Origin: Strigamia acuminata
Lineage: Eukaryota; Arthropoda; Chilopoda; Geophilomorpha; Linotaeniidae
Assembly: GCA_949358305.1 (NCBI GenBank)
Contig: OX442319.1
Span: 186,001-250,000, forward strand
Direction: 5' to 3'
Length of the DNA stretch: 64,000 nt
The position numbers and the translations under genes were made by a program. A model generated the notes under the pieces. It worked only from the letters and a program-made list of their open reading frames with translations. It did no database searches and was not told the DNA's origin. Shown piece after piece: positions 32,101 to 40,761 of this stretch. The first letter of the stretch is position 1. Every line of letters begins with the position of its first letter.

Positions 32101-33133
32101 GGAATACCGTTAGGTGTTTGTCTCTGCCCACAATGCTCTTGAATTGGTTATCGCAGTAGTGACACGGAAAATAACCGAGCAAACGTTTTAGATTCCTCAC
32201 AAGTCCGTAGCAGTTGTTACCATAGAAGAATAGATCGACGTGATGTTTCCTGTTTCTGTGTACGGTCACATATCTTTGCACATGATTGCTGTCCCAAAAA
32301 TAAATAGTCACTTCGATATCGGGATTCTGCAACTGGAATTTTTCTACGTTTCTGTAAGTCAACGGAAATTCAAAGCCTTGCAAGTTCAATTCGTGCTCAT
32401 ACTTCAAATAATTAATTATGCGTTCAGCATGAATGGCTACAGGATGTAAAGATGCAAGAACGGCCCAAACAAAAGACTTTTGCAACTCAATTTTAAATGT
32501 TAACACCGCTTTCTTATTGCAAATGACGGCCGGCAAATCGTTGTTCAAACTCAACGGAAATGACGGAACATCTTTGTACCATCCACCTTTCTGGTGTAAA
32601 GCAGCAAAACAAATTTTAATCTCGTCCACACAAAGGTAATATAAATAGTCGTGAGTTTCGACAAATTCGGCATTTTGTATGGCCAGTTGTTTCGCAGCTG
32701 AATCCAGAATGTGGTCAACATCGTCCGAATGCATCACGAACGGATCGGCCCGGTACCAATAATGTTGATCAGTCGACGTCCTCAGGGAATGCCGATATCT
32801 CAATAGCATCATAACGCTCACTTTGCACGAATTCATGCTGGCTGCAACTTCTGCTGCCAATGCACGGATATTTGGAGTGGCGTCTTTCATCACGTCTTCT
32901 ATGTCAAAAATCCTTTCGTCGAATTCGACAATGTAATCAAGCACTTGTCCGTCAAAGATATTTTTGAAAAGGTAATACGGCCGAGGTTCAATGTTCACAA
33001 AATCATCATATTCTCGGCATTTTGCCAAGAGTTGTTCCAACTTGATGTGTAACTTAAAATCCTTAGATAGTTGTCCACTTTCTCTTTTTCCTTTTAAAAA
33101 CTCTACACATTTCTTGACTTTGTATCTATTCAT
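29120..33133 (-). CDS. Protein-primed DNA polymerase B, 1,337 aa
   Basis: Family-B polymerase of the protein-primed type that would copy the linear element from its ends. Polymerase motif A is DANSMYSWAM (about residue 937), motif B KLANNSVFGKT (about 1085) and motif C MTDTDSLMYE (about 1184). Exonuclease motifs are YADFEAF (about 540) and FHNGKRYDFHL (about 690). The long N-terminal part holds two similar modules, each ending in a Cys/His finger (CHYC...KHLTVFH, about 322-345; CMNC...KHKHYC, about 487-507), then a CFLC...DHNHFTGKFRG segment resembling the endonuclease VII fold. The ATG at 33133 is preferred over the GTG at 33142. An AATAAA on this strand (29108-29113) lies seven bases past the stop and overlaps the fibre-like stop codon. 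Confidence 0.93.
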   Translation of the reverse strand: MNRYKVKKCVEFLKGKRESGQLSKDFKLHIKLEQLLAKCREYDDFVNIEPRPYYLFKNIFDGQVLDYIVEFDERIFDIEDVMKDATPNIRALAAEVAASMNSCKVSVMMLLRYRHSLRTSTDQHYWYRADPFVMHSDDVDHILDSAAKQLAIQNAEFVETHDYLYYLCVDEIKICFAALHQKGGWYKDVPSFPLSLNNDLPAVICNKKAVLTFKIELQKSFVWAVLASLHPVAIHAERIINYLKYEHELNLQGFEFPLTYRNVEKFQLQNPDIEVTIYFWDSNHVQRYVTVHRNRKHHVDLFFYGNNCYGLVRNLKRLLGYFPCHYCDNQFKSIVGRDKHLTVFHSVPEEEESSYQELNEHLRNKKAVVNVQNSDQKSFLWSILAALYPAPDNVCRTGYYVQFMDKLNLEGLVFPVGPKGVLKFERRNESLNINVFELLPTSWIVPIKVNIHTNRLTTINLLKKRNHYMWIKDFSRLMSVSDGNKRYYCMNCMNGYSSAKVLVKHKHYCGKNTPSATKCPKEGTICTFKSEKKKYPILYVCYADFEAFLVPEVETEPTLHSDTINSHVPCGYSFKVVCTENEAYSRPLQLYRGPDAVDHFLKSLRAEIKAVVCQFSQLETQFDTKMMTPLQWNEYRNATTCFLCDGEFSKAEGWTKVLDHNHFTGKFRGAAHGKCNLNYHWRRSVPVVFHNGKRYDFHLIFPHLTVETEKVTVIAENSELYKSFTLRINTSDDPKVPRKVTLIFLDSFQFLASSLSNLAKNLEKSQFVVFRSEFKGEEIDFFLRKGVYPYKYMTGWSKFLEDKLPPIEEFENISADEYQYAQLVWKTLGIKDMGEYHDLYLKTDTLLLADIFEQFRKMCLNHYKLDPCHYITFPSLSWDAALLITKVKLELLSDPDMYMFVEQGIRGGVATISQRYAKANNPLLALGYNCEKPESYIVYLDANSMYSWAMSKPLPVGNFAFDDNLAEWTQERILKMGENDTMGCILEVDLGYPQELHLSHNCLPLAPEMIRSADDTCPRLIPHLQGRCNYILHYRALQLYLSLGMTLMKIKKVLTFEQKPWLAKYIKLNIEKRKYATSDFEQELAKLANNSVFGKTLQDVRKYRQFYLVNNQKDFDKHLNHAGFKGYKAFTSGLMLVERRKLELTLDKPIYSGLTILDLSKCLLYDFHYNVMKKKFSDKLRLLMTDTDSLMYEIEAPSVYSFFREEIPEVMDLSNYDPPDGRNRRVIGCFKDETAGEPIEEFVGLRAKCYAYNVNGKTSMRCKGIKKAVVEQELDLEAYKKILFGEQKAHRLKFETIKSKLHNLTTVEVDKLALSAKDKKRVILEDCIHTKAYGYVE

Positions 33134-33142
33134 CTTAAGCAC

Positions 33143-33451
33143 AGAGCGAATCTAAATGGATTTCATTTTTTTATATAAAAATAATTTAAGAAATAAAATA
33201 AATTAAACAAACACTAAGCATGATGCCAGAGCTAAGCCAGCCGTGCCATAAACAGGCCGACTTTGTTAGCCTGACTGATCAAACAAACAAACAAACAAAC
33301 ACCACTCGAGGGGGGGTGCAGACAATTCAACCAGCAGCCACAAATCATCAACTGCTCAATTAACACACATCAACTGAATGCCAGAGCTAAGTCAGCCGTA
33401 CCATCAGCTGGCCGACATCATTAGTTCCGTCACTTCAGTCACTTCTGACTC
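33143..33451. other. Gene-free right flank of the Maverick
   Basis: It holds an imperfect 45-bp duplication (GCCAGAGCTAAG near 33225 and 33380) and a (CAAA)n microsatellite at about 33277-33300. No terminal inverted repeat matching the left flank was found. Confidence 0.6.
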
Positions 33452-33650
33452 TTGCTTACCTTGAAAATCTTGTCCTATCTTGTCTTTTCTTGTCCCGATT
33501 TGTCCTGTCTTGTCCTATCTAGTCCTATCTTGTCCTGTCTTGTCCTATCTTGCCTTTTCTTGTCCTGTCTTGTCCTATCTTGCCTTTTCTTGTCCTGTCT
33601 TGTCCTATCTTGCCTTTTCTTGTCCTGTCTTGTCCTTACATCGCTTTGTT
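33452..33650 (+). repeat. TTGTCC minisatellite
   Basis: Units of about 30 bp (CTTGTCCTATCTTGCC, TTTTCTTGTCCTGT) built on a CTTGTCC core, ending just before a T-run and the palindromic MITE. ORFs on both strands here come only from the repeat. Confidence 0.9.
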
Positions 33651-33654
33651 GTAA

Positions 33655-34017
33655 ATTTTTCAAAGTTTTTTTTTTTTTTTCAAAATTTTTCTAAGTTTTT
33701 TTTGAAAATTTTGAAAATTTGGGCATAGGTACCCCACTCCAACAGGGTCCAAAGATGTTGATCAACTGAAAAAATTCTGATTTGTCACTCCTTATATACC
33801 CACAGAAGATCATTCTAGAAAAAATCAATTAAAAACTAGTTTGAACCGGTTTGAACCGCTTTGGAACCATGAATTTTCTAGAATGATCTTTTGCGGGTAT
33901 ATAAGGACTGACAAATCAGAATTTTTTCAGTTGATCTTCAACTTTGGACCCTGAAGGAGTGGGGAACCTATGCCCAAATTTTCAAAATTTTCAAAAAAAA
34001 CTTTGAAAAATTTTCAG
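33655..34017. repeat. Palindromic MITE, about 360 bp
   Basis: The left half (TTGGGCATAGGTACCCC, TTGATCAACTGAAAAAATTC, CTCCTTATATACCC, ATCATTCTAGAAA) returns inverted on the right with some substitutions. Tracts of A and T form the outer ends. No coding content. Confidence 0.85.
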
Positions 34018-34239
34018 TTTGGTTGCCAATTTTGTTAGTAGATGGCACTGACACACGTCTATTCAACCACGAGTTCACTCACCTGGCTTCCACTGCCTCC
34101 AGCTATCAGCCGCACCATTCACTGAAAAAACCTGCTTTGCAAGTGACCTGCCTGTTGCGTAACCGTAGTGAGCGCCGTCTGGTGAGTTTTAGATGGATTA
34201 AAGGTGTAAACAGAGCAGGAAGAAGCAATCGGTTAACGG

Positions 34240-34372
34240 TATGATTCTGTCCTTTCTTGTCCTTTCTTGTCTTTTCTTGTCCTTTCTTGTCTTTTCTTGT
34301 CTTTTCTTGTCCTTTCTTGTCCTTTCTTGTCCTTTCTTGTTTTTTCTTGTCTTTTCTTGTCCTTTCTTGTTT
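34240..34372 (+). repeat. CTTGTCCTTT minisatellite
   Basis: Ten-bp units of CTTGTCCTTT or CTTGTCTTTT, again directly next to a copy of the MITE end. A related but distinct array from the one at 33452. Confidence 0.9.
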
Positions 34373-34379
34373 TATTGTG

Positions 34380-34850
34380 AATTTTACTAAGTTTTTTTTT
34401 CAAAAATTTTTCAAAGTTTTTTTTTGAAAAAAATCAAAAATTTGGGCATAGGTACCCCACTCCGACAGGGTTCAAAGTCGTTGATCAACTGAAAAAATTC
34501 TGATTTGTCACGCCTTATATACCCACAAAACCGGAAGTGATGAGTCATCACAGAACATTCTAGAAAATTCCAATCAAGGACAATCCAGGAAGAAATAAGA
34601 GATAATAAAAATTCTAGAAAATTCCAATCCAGGACAATCCAGGAAGAAATAAGAGATAATAAAAATTCTAGAAAATTCCAATCAAGGACAATCCAGGAAG
34701 AAATAAGAAATAATAAAAATTCTAGAAAATTCCAATCAAGGACAATCCAGGAAGAAATAAGAGATAATAAAAATTCACTCCTTATATATATCGCAAAACG
34801 GGGAATCCCCTCCAAAACCAGTTTGAACCGGTTTGGAACCGTATGACATC
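34380..34850. repeat. Second copy of the MITE with an expanded centre
   Basis: Left-half landmarks of the MITE at 33655 recur (GGGCATAGGTACCCCACTCC, TTGATCAACTGAAAAAATTC) and the right half is partly kept (GTTTGAACCGGTTTGGAACC near 34820). The centre has been replaced by the 54-bp array. Confidence 0.75.
34557..34772 (+). repeat. 54-bp tandem array (4 units)
   Basis: ATTCTAGAAAATTCCAAT starts at 34557, 34611, 34665 and 34719. The 54-bp period keeps reading frames open, which explains the ORFs in this region. Confidence 0.92.
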
Positions 34851-34944
34851 ACGCAATTAAATATCTTTTCACTCGTGAAAAAAAATTTGAAGAGTAAGCA
34901 TCATTTTTTTATGCTCCTGAAATCCATCTGAGTCATTGCCTGTG

Positions 34945-35310
34945 AGACACGTCACGTGACCGGTGAAAAACACACAACCATTTTTTTGGACCGATCCTAA
35001 TGAAACTCGACCATCTGGTCAAACCCGTATATAAACGGCCGCCATTTTGTCCATTTTGTCCTCGGGCCAAATTTGGGACTTTTAGTAGCCAATTTTGATA
35101 GTAGATGGCGCCGACACGTGTCAACACAGAAGCTATTGCCCGAGGGCATGACGAGTGACCGGTTCATACACACAACCATTTTTTTGGACCGATCGTAACG
35201 AAATTTGACCATCTGGTCAAACCCGTATATAAACGTCCGCCATTTTGTCCATTTTGCCCTCGGGCCAAATTTGGGACTTTTAGTAGCCAATTTTGATAAT
35301 AGATGGCGCT
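34945..35310 (+). repeat. 198-bp tandem duplication
   Basis: CACAACCATTTTTTTGGACC occurs at 34973 and 35171, and the following 130 bp match with few changes. The shared end GCCAATTTTG.TAGTAGATGGC also occurs near 34025, so this is a piece of a dispersed repeat. Confidence 0.85.
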
Positions 35311-35322
35311 GGCTAACCTAAA

Positions 35323-35352
35323 CCTAACCTAACCTAACCTAACCTAACCTAA
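35323..35352 (-). repeat. Interstitial telomere-like repeat (TTAGG)6
   Basis: Six perfect CCTAA units, with imperfect units on either side. TTAGG is the canonical telomere repeat of most arthropods and the best hint at the organism in this window. Confidence 0.85.
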
Positions 35353-35419
35353 ACATCCTCATTCTCCCGCCCTCAAACCACCACTTCCTTAGACTTCTAA
35401 TTTGGTCCCTGAAATGATG

Positions 35420-36548
35420 AATTGCCCATTTGGTGCTTGATCCAAAGGAGTAAATTTTCCAACAACAGCGCTCACTTGGGAATTACAAAGTGCCGTGCAT
35501 TGGCGAAACAATCCGTCTGGTGGCCGGGACTTTCGAAACAGTTGGAAGAAATGATTAAGGTTTGCCCGGAATGCATCAAGGAGTCCGCGAATCGACACGA
35601 ACCGCTTCTACCGTCCGAATTTCCAGTCAGACCGTGGCAGAAGGTCGCGATGGATCTGTTCAAATTGGAATCCAGATGGTACCTGCTCGTGACGGACTAT
35701 TATTCTCGTTTTCCCTTCATTTTTCCAATGACGAGCCTACACGAGGAAACAACCATCGCACACCTGAAGTCTTTGTTTGCACAACAGGGAAACCCAGAAG
35801 TGATATACAGCGACAACGGGACTCACTTCGGGCCACTGTTGACATCAAGCTTCCAGAATTTTGCAAAAGAGTGGAAATTTGCTCACATCACAAGCAGCCC
35901 TAAATTCCCACAGAGCAACGGATTCGTTGAGGCAGCCGTGAATATCGTGAAGCGCGCTACAGATATATCGATCAACACCACTCGCAAACGGTTTTTCTCC
36001 GGCCGTATTACTGAACGGGAGAGTCATCCGGACAACCGTCCCGATAATCAGCGCAAAGTTGGACCCGAAGACACCTGATCGCGGAATTTTGTTTGGAAGA
36101 GAGGAAATTAGACAACACACACAAAAGGAGAACTACGACCGACGTTGGCGACGCGGTCTGGATCATTGATCTTCGGCGACCGGGCTCAGTCGTATCATTG
36201 GGCCCAACACCTCGGTCGTACGTCATCAATTCCAACGGCAGGCTCATCCGAAGGAATCGTTTCCATCTGAAATTGTTCCCCGCCCCAAAATCCAGGGAGG
36301 AAGAAGAAGATAGTACGCCATTAGGAGATAATACGCCATTCGACGACACCGACAGTACGCCTTTGGACGACGAGACTCCAGCAATTGAAGACGAAAGGAA
36401 CACACACGTCACCCAGGACAAACACGGCGAGCCAGAGGCGAACATCGAGGCACCACCGGTTCCCATTCCAACTCCCCTCTACATCACCAGATCGGGGAGA
36501 ACGGTGAAGCCAAGAACCAGATACAATTTTTTTTTATCGATTTTTTAG
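35420..36548 (+). pseudogene. Decayed Ty3/gypsy integrase fragment
   Basis: The zinc-binding segment (HLGITKCRALAK...CPECIK), the DDE residues (KVAMDLF, IYSDNGTHFG, NGFVEAAV) and a C-terminal part (VGDAVWIIDLRR...RNRFHLKLF, from about 36140) identify a gypsy integrase unrelated to the gypsy element at 36566-56584. The frame shifts at least once near 36000, and pieces of the linking region lie in another frame. The start is 5'-truncated and no LTR is recognisable. It ends close to TTTTTATCGATT repeats, where the large gypsy element has inserted. Confidence 0.8.
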
Positions 36549-36565
36549 TCAATTTTTATCGATTT

Positions 36566-37548
36566 TGTCATGAACCGGTTGTTTCTGGTATTGGAAACCG
36601 CGTTTGAAAGGCGCGCCAGTTACGATACAAGAGAGCCTGGTCCCGAATAAGGGCCCGGCAACGTTAAGCAGCCTGAAGTGTGGCGGCAAGCTTAACCCCC
36701 TATTCGATCATGTTACGAATTATTACCGAGTTTGTTGGAGCCTTAAAAGTGGAAGAAGTAATGCTCACGTGCGGACTTAACAACGCTAACGTGGCTTAAG
36801 CTAATCTGGCAGGGGCCCCTAATGGCGGAGCGGCCAGACCGAGCAAGCGCGCACTAATCGCGCGCAAAAGACGAAATAAACAACTCATTAGCTACTTGAA
36901 TCTAACTTCTAGTCCTTCGGCACGTATCAGCGGCATAAAACACAAAAGAACATCGAAAGGAAAGGAATCGGAGATGATACGCGGAATTTAGACACGTGAT
37001 ATGATAATGTAAATCCTCAAACACGCAGAGTTAACTTGCATGGAGTTACTGCGAATTAACACAGGAAAAGTCGCCAAATGCACAACGGCCAGTTAAGGCA
37101 CTTACGATAGCTCATGGTCTTACGCCTTCTGATCAGACTTGGCTGAAACAGCTCAGAAGTGAACTTGGGCCAAGTCCATCACAGAAAACGAGGGGAAAAC
37201 CATGAGTCAAGCACGCGTAAGCCAATCAGGCGCGCTCGTGAATAATCATCGCGATGAGTCAGTCGCGAGTGACTAAATATTTAAATTAGATAGGATAAAC
37301 TAAACGAAATTAGGAGGGGTAACAGTGGGAAATACTCAACATAGACCAGTCTGATGTGACTAAATTGAGCCACACCAGACCAGGTCAAGGGATAAACATG
37401 AATAGGAAATGAAGGTAGGACAAAACTCAAATTATATTAGGTTTAGGATTTATTGAGAATTTTAAACAATAGGAACACACGGGATACGCGTAAACAAAAC
37501 ACAACAACTTGGTGAGGAATGCAAGCGCGTAAATGCCGGGCCGTGACA
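36566..37548 (-). repeat. Gypsy 3' LTR (983 bp)
   Basis: Same length as the 5' copy; differences seen are AACCGCGTTT/AACCGCATTT, CACGTGATAT/CACGCGATAT and GAGAATTTTA/GAGAGTTTTA. A G-rich tract (GAGGGGCG on the minus strand, 37549-37556) precedes it as the polypurine tract. Confidence 0.92.
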
Positions 37549-38052
37549 CGCCCCTCGGACCAGAGTGTTTTTATTCTCTGTTCAAATCTGCAAAAAGAAA
37601 TAAAAATGCGATACGAAAAAAAAAATCAAATAACAATTGGAATGATTCAACACTTTGAGGCGCGAGAAATTATCGCGTGGACTCATTAAATAACTAACGC
37701 GCGGACTAAACAACGCAAGCGTTAAACGCTCTAAAAACTAAACAATAACAGGAAAAACTACTAGCATAAGCGCCAGGCCAAGAATGCGTTAATCGCATTA
37801 AATCACGCCATAAGGGCATCTCGACACTTATTAAACACTAGAAATGCACTACACTAAATATCAAAAACAAAATTCAAAGTCGCGAAAGCAGCGCGACAAA
37901 GAACACAAAAAATAAAACAATCACGATTCAGGAAAATGTCAATATCACTGGTATTGTTCAAAAGAAAAGTTCGCGTTCAACACTAACTTCGCGAAGAACT
38001 AAGCGAAAAAAGTCTCGTTCGGGAAAAAATGTCACTTACAAAGGCACAACAC
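37549..38052. other. Gypsy untranslated region between ORF3 and the 3' LTR
   Basis: Contains the polypurine tract next to the LTR and AT-rich sequence with scattered CGCG words. No gene is seen. Confidence 0.6.
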
Positions 38053-39843
38053 TCAGAACTCATAGCCCGTGATGGCCGTAATGAGTTCTTTCATCAGACT
38101 GATGGCGCGGTACGTCACGACATCCCCCAACTGGCGCTCCTTTCGCGGACGAAACTCAGTCAAAACGTTGGCGATCAGTCGTTGCAGGGTCATGATGTGC
38201 CCCTCCGAAAGAAGGTGCACAAGGGCCGCCATGCTCTCCGAAAGTCCAAGTTCGCGCTTAATAATTCCGTAGAAAAACTCGCGCCACCGGGTGGAATCTG
38301 CCTCCAAGTAGGTGTCGTTACGCCATCGGGACGGACCCTCCCACTCCAGGGTTCCCATGGGAAAAATCACATCAAAATGAGCACGCGCCATTATCGTCTC
38401 AAAATACAGCTCGAGCTCTCGCAGCGTCACAAAGTCGCGCTTCTTGTGCTGATCAGCCACCAACTTTTGAACGGCAGCGGTCAAATCCTCGGGCTGAGTC
38501 GGAAAAGGCAAGTCACGCTGGGCTTGACGGCCAGTAAACAGCGGCAAAAGCTGTCGCCGCGGTCGGGAATCCTCATCATCGTCCGACTCTTCGCCCGCTG
38601 GCAAATACTCGACTCCTCGGCCGGCTTCAGTTAAACACACGCGGAGGTTGGGCAACTCACCCACATTGTCCATTGAGTCCTCCATTTGTTCAAGGGAAGA
38701 ATGAGGAATCATCCCCCTCGAACCAGCAACTTCTCGGCGACGCGCAGCCTCGTCGTGGCACCGGATGAGGTAGTCGAGGTCACTCTCGGCCCAATCGCGA
38801 CGCAAATCGACACCAAATGGCGTCGCCATCTCATCCATCTCGCAGATCAACAAACCAGCCGGCAACAAGGCCGTGGACAACGCAACCTCGTCAATCGGCG
38901 GCGGCACCTCGGTCTCAATGGAAGGCCCAGCAGGCTCGGGGACCAACTCCAATATAGGAACAGGTCGAATCGCCGGCATCGCCGAAGAACTGGCGGCAGT
39001 AGCAGCACCACACGCAGCGATCTCCGTTCGCACAAAGCGATGAAAGTCCTGCAAATGCGCGATGTCCTGGAGTAAATTCTCATTACGCTCCTCGATTCCT
39101 CGGAGTCGATCTCGTTCCTCATCGAATCGCGCCGCCCCCGTTGCAATAAAAGCGTTTGGATCATCGCGCTTTTTATGAGCCGTAGAATGGAGTCTCGGGG
39201 TCACGGACGGAAGCCTCTCCGCTCTTGGAGCCACCGGAGCTTCCCTCAGCGCATAACGTCGAAAAAATGAGGGTAATGGCGGCGCCGTCACCCCAGATGC
39301 CAACACCAGGCACCCCAACGGTGGGTACTGCCAATTGTGCGGACGGAATCCAGCGCGAGCGGCCATCTGCATCGTATTCCTCCAGTACGCTTCATGTTGT
39401 ATAACGAAGCGGTTACAATCAGAGGCGGAACCGAGTAAAGGCTGGAAAATCCTCGGGAGCACGTAACGCGAAATGTCCCGTCCATCCGCGATGGTCCGCC
39501 CCAAACACAGGGCCTGCACGCGCCGCATCCAAATCCGGAATTGAGCGCGTCTCAAATTCCCAAACCCTTCGCACACGAAACATTCTTCTGCACCATCGCG
39601 AAGGTGGCCCCAGCCCGAACACACCGGGCACAACTCTCGATTGGGGAAGGCCCGACACATCGGGTGGTCGGGATGATAGTTCGGCATCAAAACCGGGCCT
39701 CGCTCAAATAATCCGGGCACTGGGTAGGGGCACACGTATTTCTCACGCGCCTGTCGCTGGCGGCGCGTTTCGACGGGTGTTTTGTTCTTGTGGCCCCTTC
39801 CACCACGCGACGGCGGTCGCGATCCGTTACCACGTCCGGTCAT
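38053..39843 (-). CDS. Gypsy ORF3, 596 aa, novel protein in the env position
   Basis: An intact ORF with its own ATG, on the coding strand, between integrase and the 3' LTR. The N-terminus is rich in Gly, Arg and Lys. Residues 72-95 hold CPVCSGWG and CFVCEGFG, two CxxCxGxG motifs as in the DnaJ zinc-binding region, with further Cys at 38 and 63. The middle (about 240-480) has a helical segment and acidic patches (EESDDDEDS). The C-terminal 130 residues look folded (FPMGTLEWEGPSRWRND). There is no signal peptide, membrane segment or furin site, so it is not an envelope protein. Function unknown; a nucleic-acid-binding or chaperone-like accessory role is possible from the basic start and zinc motifs. 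Confidence 0.8.
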   Translation of the reverse strand: MTGRGNGSRPPSRGGRGHKNKTPVETRRQRQAREKYVCPYPVPGLFERGPVLMPNYHPDHPMCRAFPNRELCPVCSGWGHLRDGAEECFVCEGFGNLRRAQFRIWMRRVQALCLGRTIADGRDISRYVLPRIFQPLLGSASDCNRFVIQHEAYWRNTMQMAARAGFRPHNWQYPPLGCLVLASGVTAPPLPSFFRRYALREAPVAPRAERLPSVTPRLHSTAHKKRDDPNAFIATGAARFDEERDRLRGIEERNENLLQDIAHLQDFHRFVRTEIAACGAATAASSSAMPAIRPVPILELVPEPAGPSIETEVPPPIDEVALSTALLPAGLLICEMDEMATPFGVDLRRDWAESDLDYLIRCHDEAARRREVAGSRGMIPHSSLEQMEDSMDNVGELPNLRVCLTEAGRGVEYLPAGEESDDDEDSRPRRQLLPLFTGRQAQRDLPFPTQPEDLTAAVQKLVADQHKKRDFVTLRELELYFETIMARAHFDVIFPMGTLEWEGPSRWRNDTYLEADSTRWREFFYGIIKRELGLSESMAALVHLLSEGHIMTLQRLIANVLTEFRPRKERQLGDVVTYRAISLMKELITAITGYEF

Positions 39844-40211
39844 ATCACAAATCTAGTCACTAAATCAGAAGTAACAAAAACAAATCAAAAAATCATACAA
39901 ACAACAAATGACAAAAATTACACCACTCGAGCAAGAATAAACAAAAAATACAAAACTAAACAGCTAATAACGCGGATTATAAAAAATTACGCGATACAAT
40001 TCGAGTAACAGCTCGTAACTTAGCCAAAAAAGGTACTCGCAATTAAAAATCACTGATGTTATGAAAATTAGGAAACAAAGCGCGTGAAATGGGATCACGA
40101 TCAAAATGAGCGAAATACCAATGCGCAATAACCCAAAACAAAAATTAAAAATAACAGAAAAAACATTAATCAAAAAATCTAATAACAATACAAAATCTTC
40201 GCACAAATGTA
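39844..40211. other. Gypsy intergenic spacer, left of copia-3
   Basis: Very A-rich on the plus strand. Together with 47227-48205 it forms a spacer of about 1.35 kb between integrase and ORF3. No gene is seen; it may contain the splice or promoter signal for ORF3. Confidence 0.5.
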
Positions 40212-40216
40212 TAAAG

Positions 40217-40739
40217 TGTGGAAAATAAATGATGGTGTAAGTCCAAAACAGCATATTTGGCTTTGCCGAAAATCCGCACAGGCGGTGGCCATGTTTAATC
40301 ATGGTTTTCAACTTAAGAGTGCATACAGAACAAATCATTTATATGTTACATAGAATCATTGATCAGGTGACTTATGATCACATAAATGTTGAACATAGAA
40401 CAAATCATGTAAAATGCAAACAATACGGAAATACATTTGGCATGGCATTTATAATCTTACAAATGCCAGATAATATACATAAACTTAACGCATATAAATA
40501 CACAAATGTATTTAACAACAATGTCACTTAAATGCACGTACAGTATTCCTGCGTATTATACAGATTCGCAACTCAGGGCAGGTAATACAAATACACTGAA
40601 CAATTAAAGGCACGTTGTACTAATGGCGCAATAAACCATAAACTCGCGCCAGATATCATCGCGCAATTAACACGCTTGGTAAGGTAAACATACTCGGACA
40701 TGCAACTTATTTGCCTACAAAAGAAACTTATTTCCAACA
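40217..40739 (-). repeat. copia-3 3' LTR (523 bp)
   Basis: On the minus strand it runs TGTTGGAAAT...TTTCCACA. The polypurine tract (AAGAGGGGG on the minus strand, 40742-40750) ends two bases before it. Confidence 0.95.
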
Positions 40740-40761
40740 TACCCCCTCTTAGCAAACAAGC

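Larger units (their letters stand above)
19326..33142. mobile_element. Maverick/Polinton virus-like DNA transposon, nearly complete
   Basis: The gene set defines the group: retroviral-type integrase with chromodomain, protein-primed DNA polymerase B, adenain-type protease, A32-like packaging ATPase, double jelly-roll major capsid and minor capsid. Leftward genes (93-residue ORF, protease 1, integrase, PLA2, zinc ribbon) and rightward genes (ATPase to fibre-like) diverge from about 21700. The polymerase runs leftward from the right end. I could not find the long terminal inverted repeats or the target duplication expected of this group, so the ends given are those of the outermost genes. The copy carries a CACTA insertion and at least one lost start codon. 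Confidence 0.9.

Noticed and set aside
33452-33728. ORFs of 60-80 codons on both strands at the TTGTCC minisatellite
   Set aside because: Simple-sequence translation only.
34411-34815. 134-codon ORF with repeated FLEFLLSLISS
   Set aside because: Produced by the 54-bp array; no start signal or family.
38029-38634. 201-codon ORF opposite gypsy ORF3
   Set aside because: Antisense shadow of the GC-rich coding region.
38053-39843. ORF3 of the gypsy element as an envelope gene
   Set aside because: No signal peptide, membrane segment or cleavage site; zinc motifs and acidic stretches point elsewhere.
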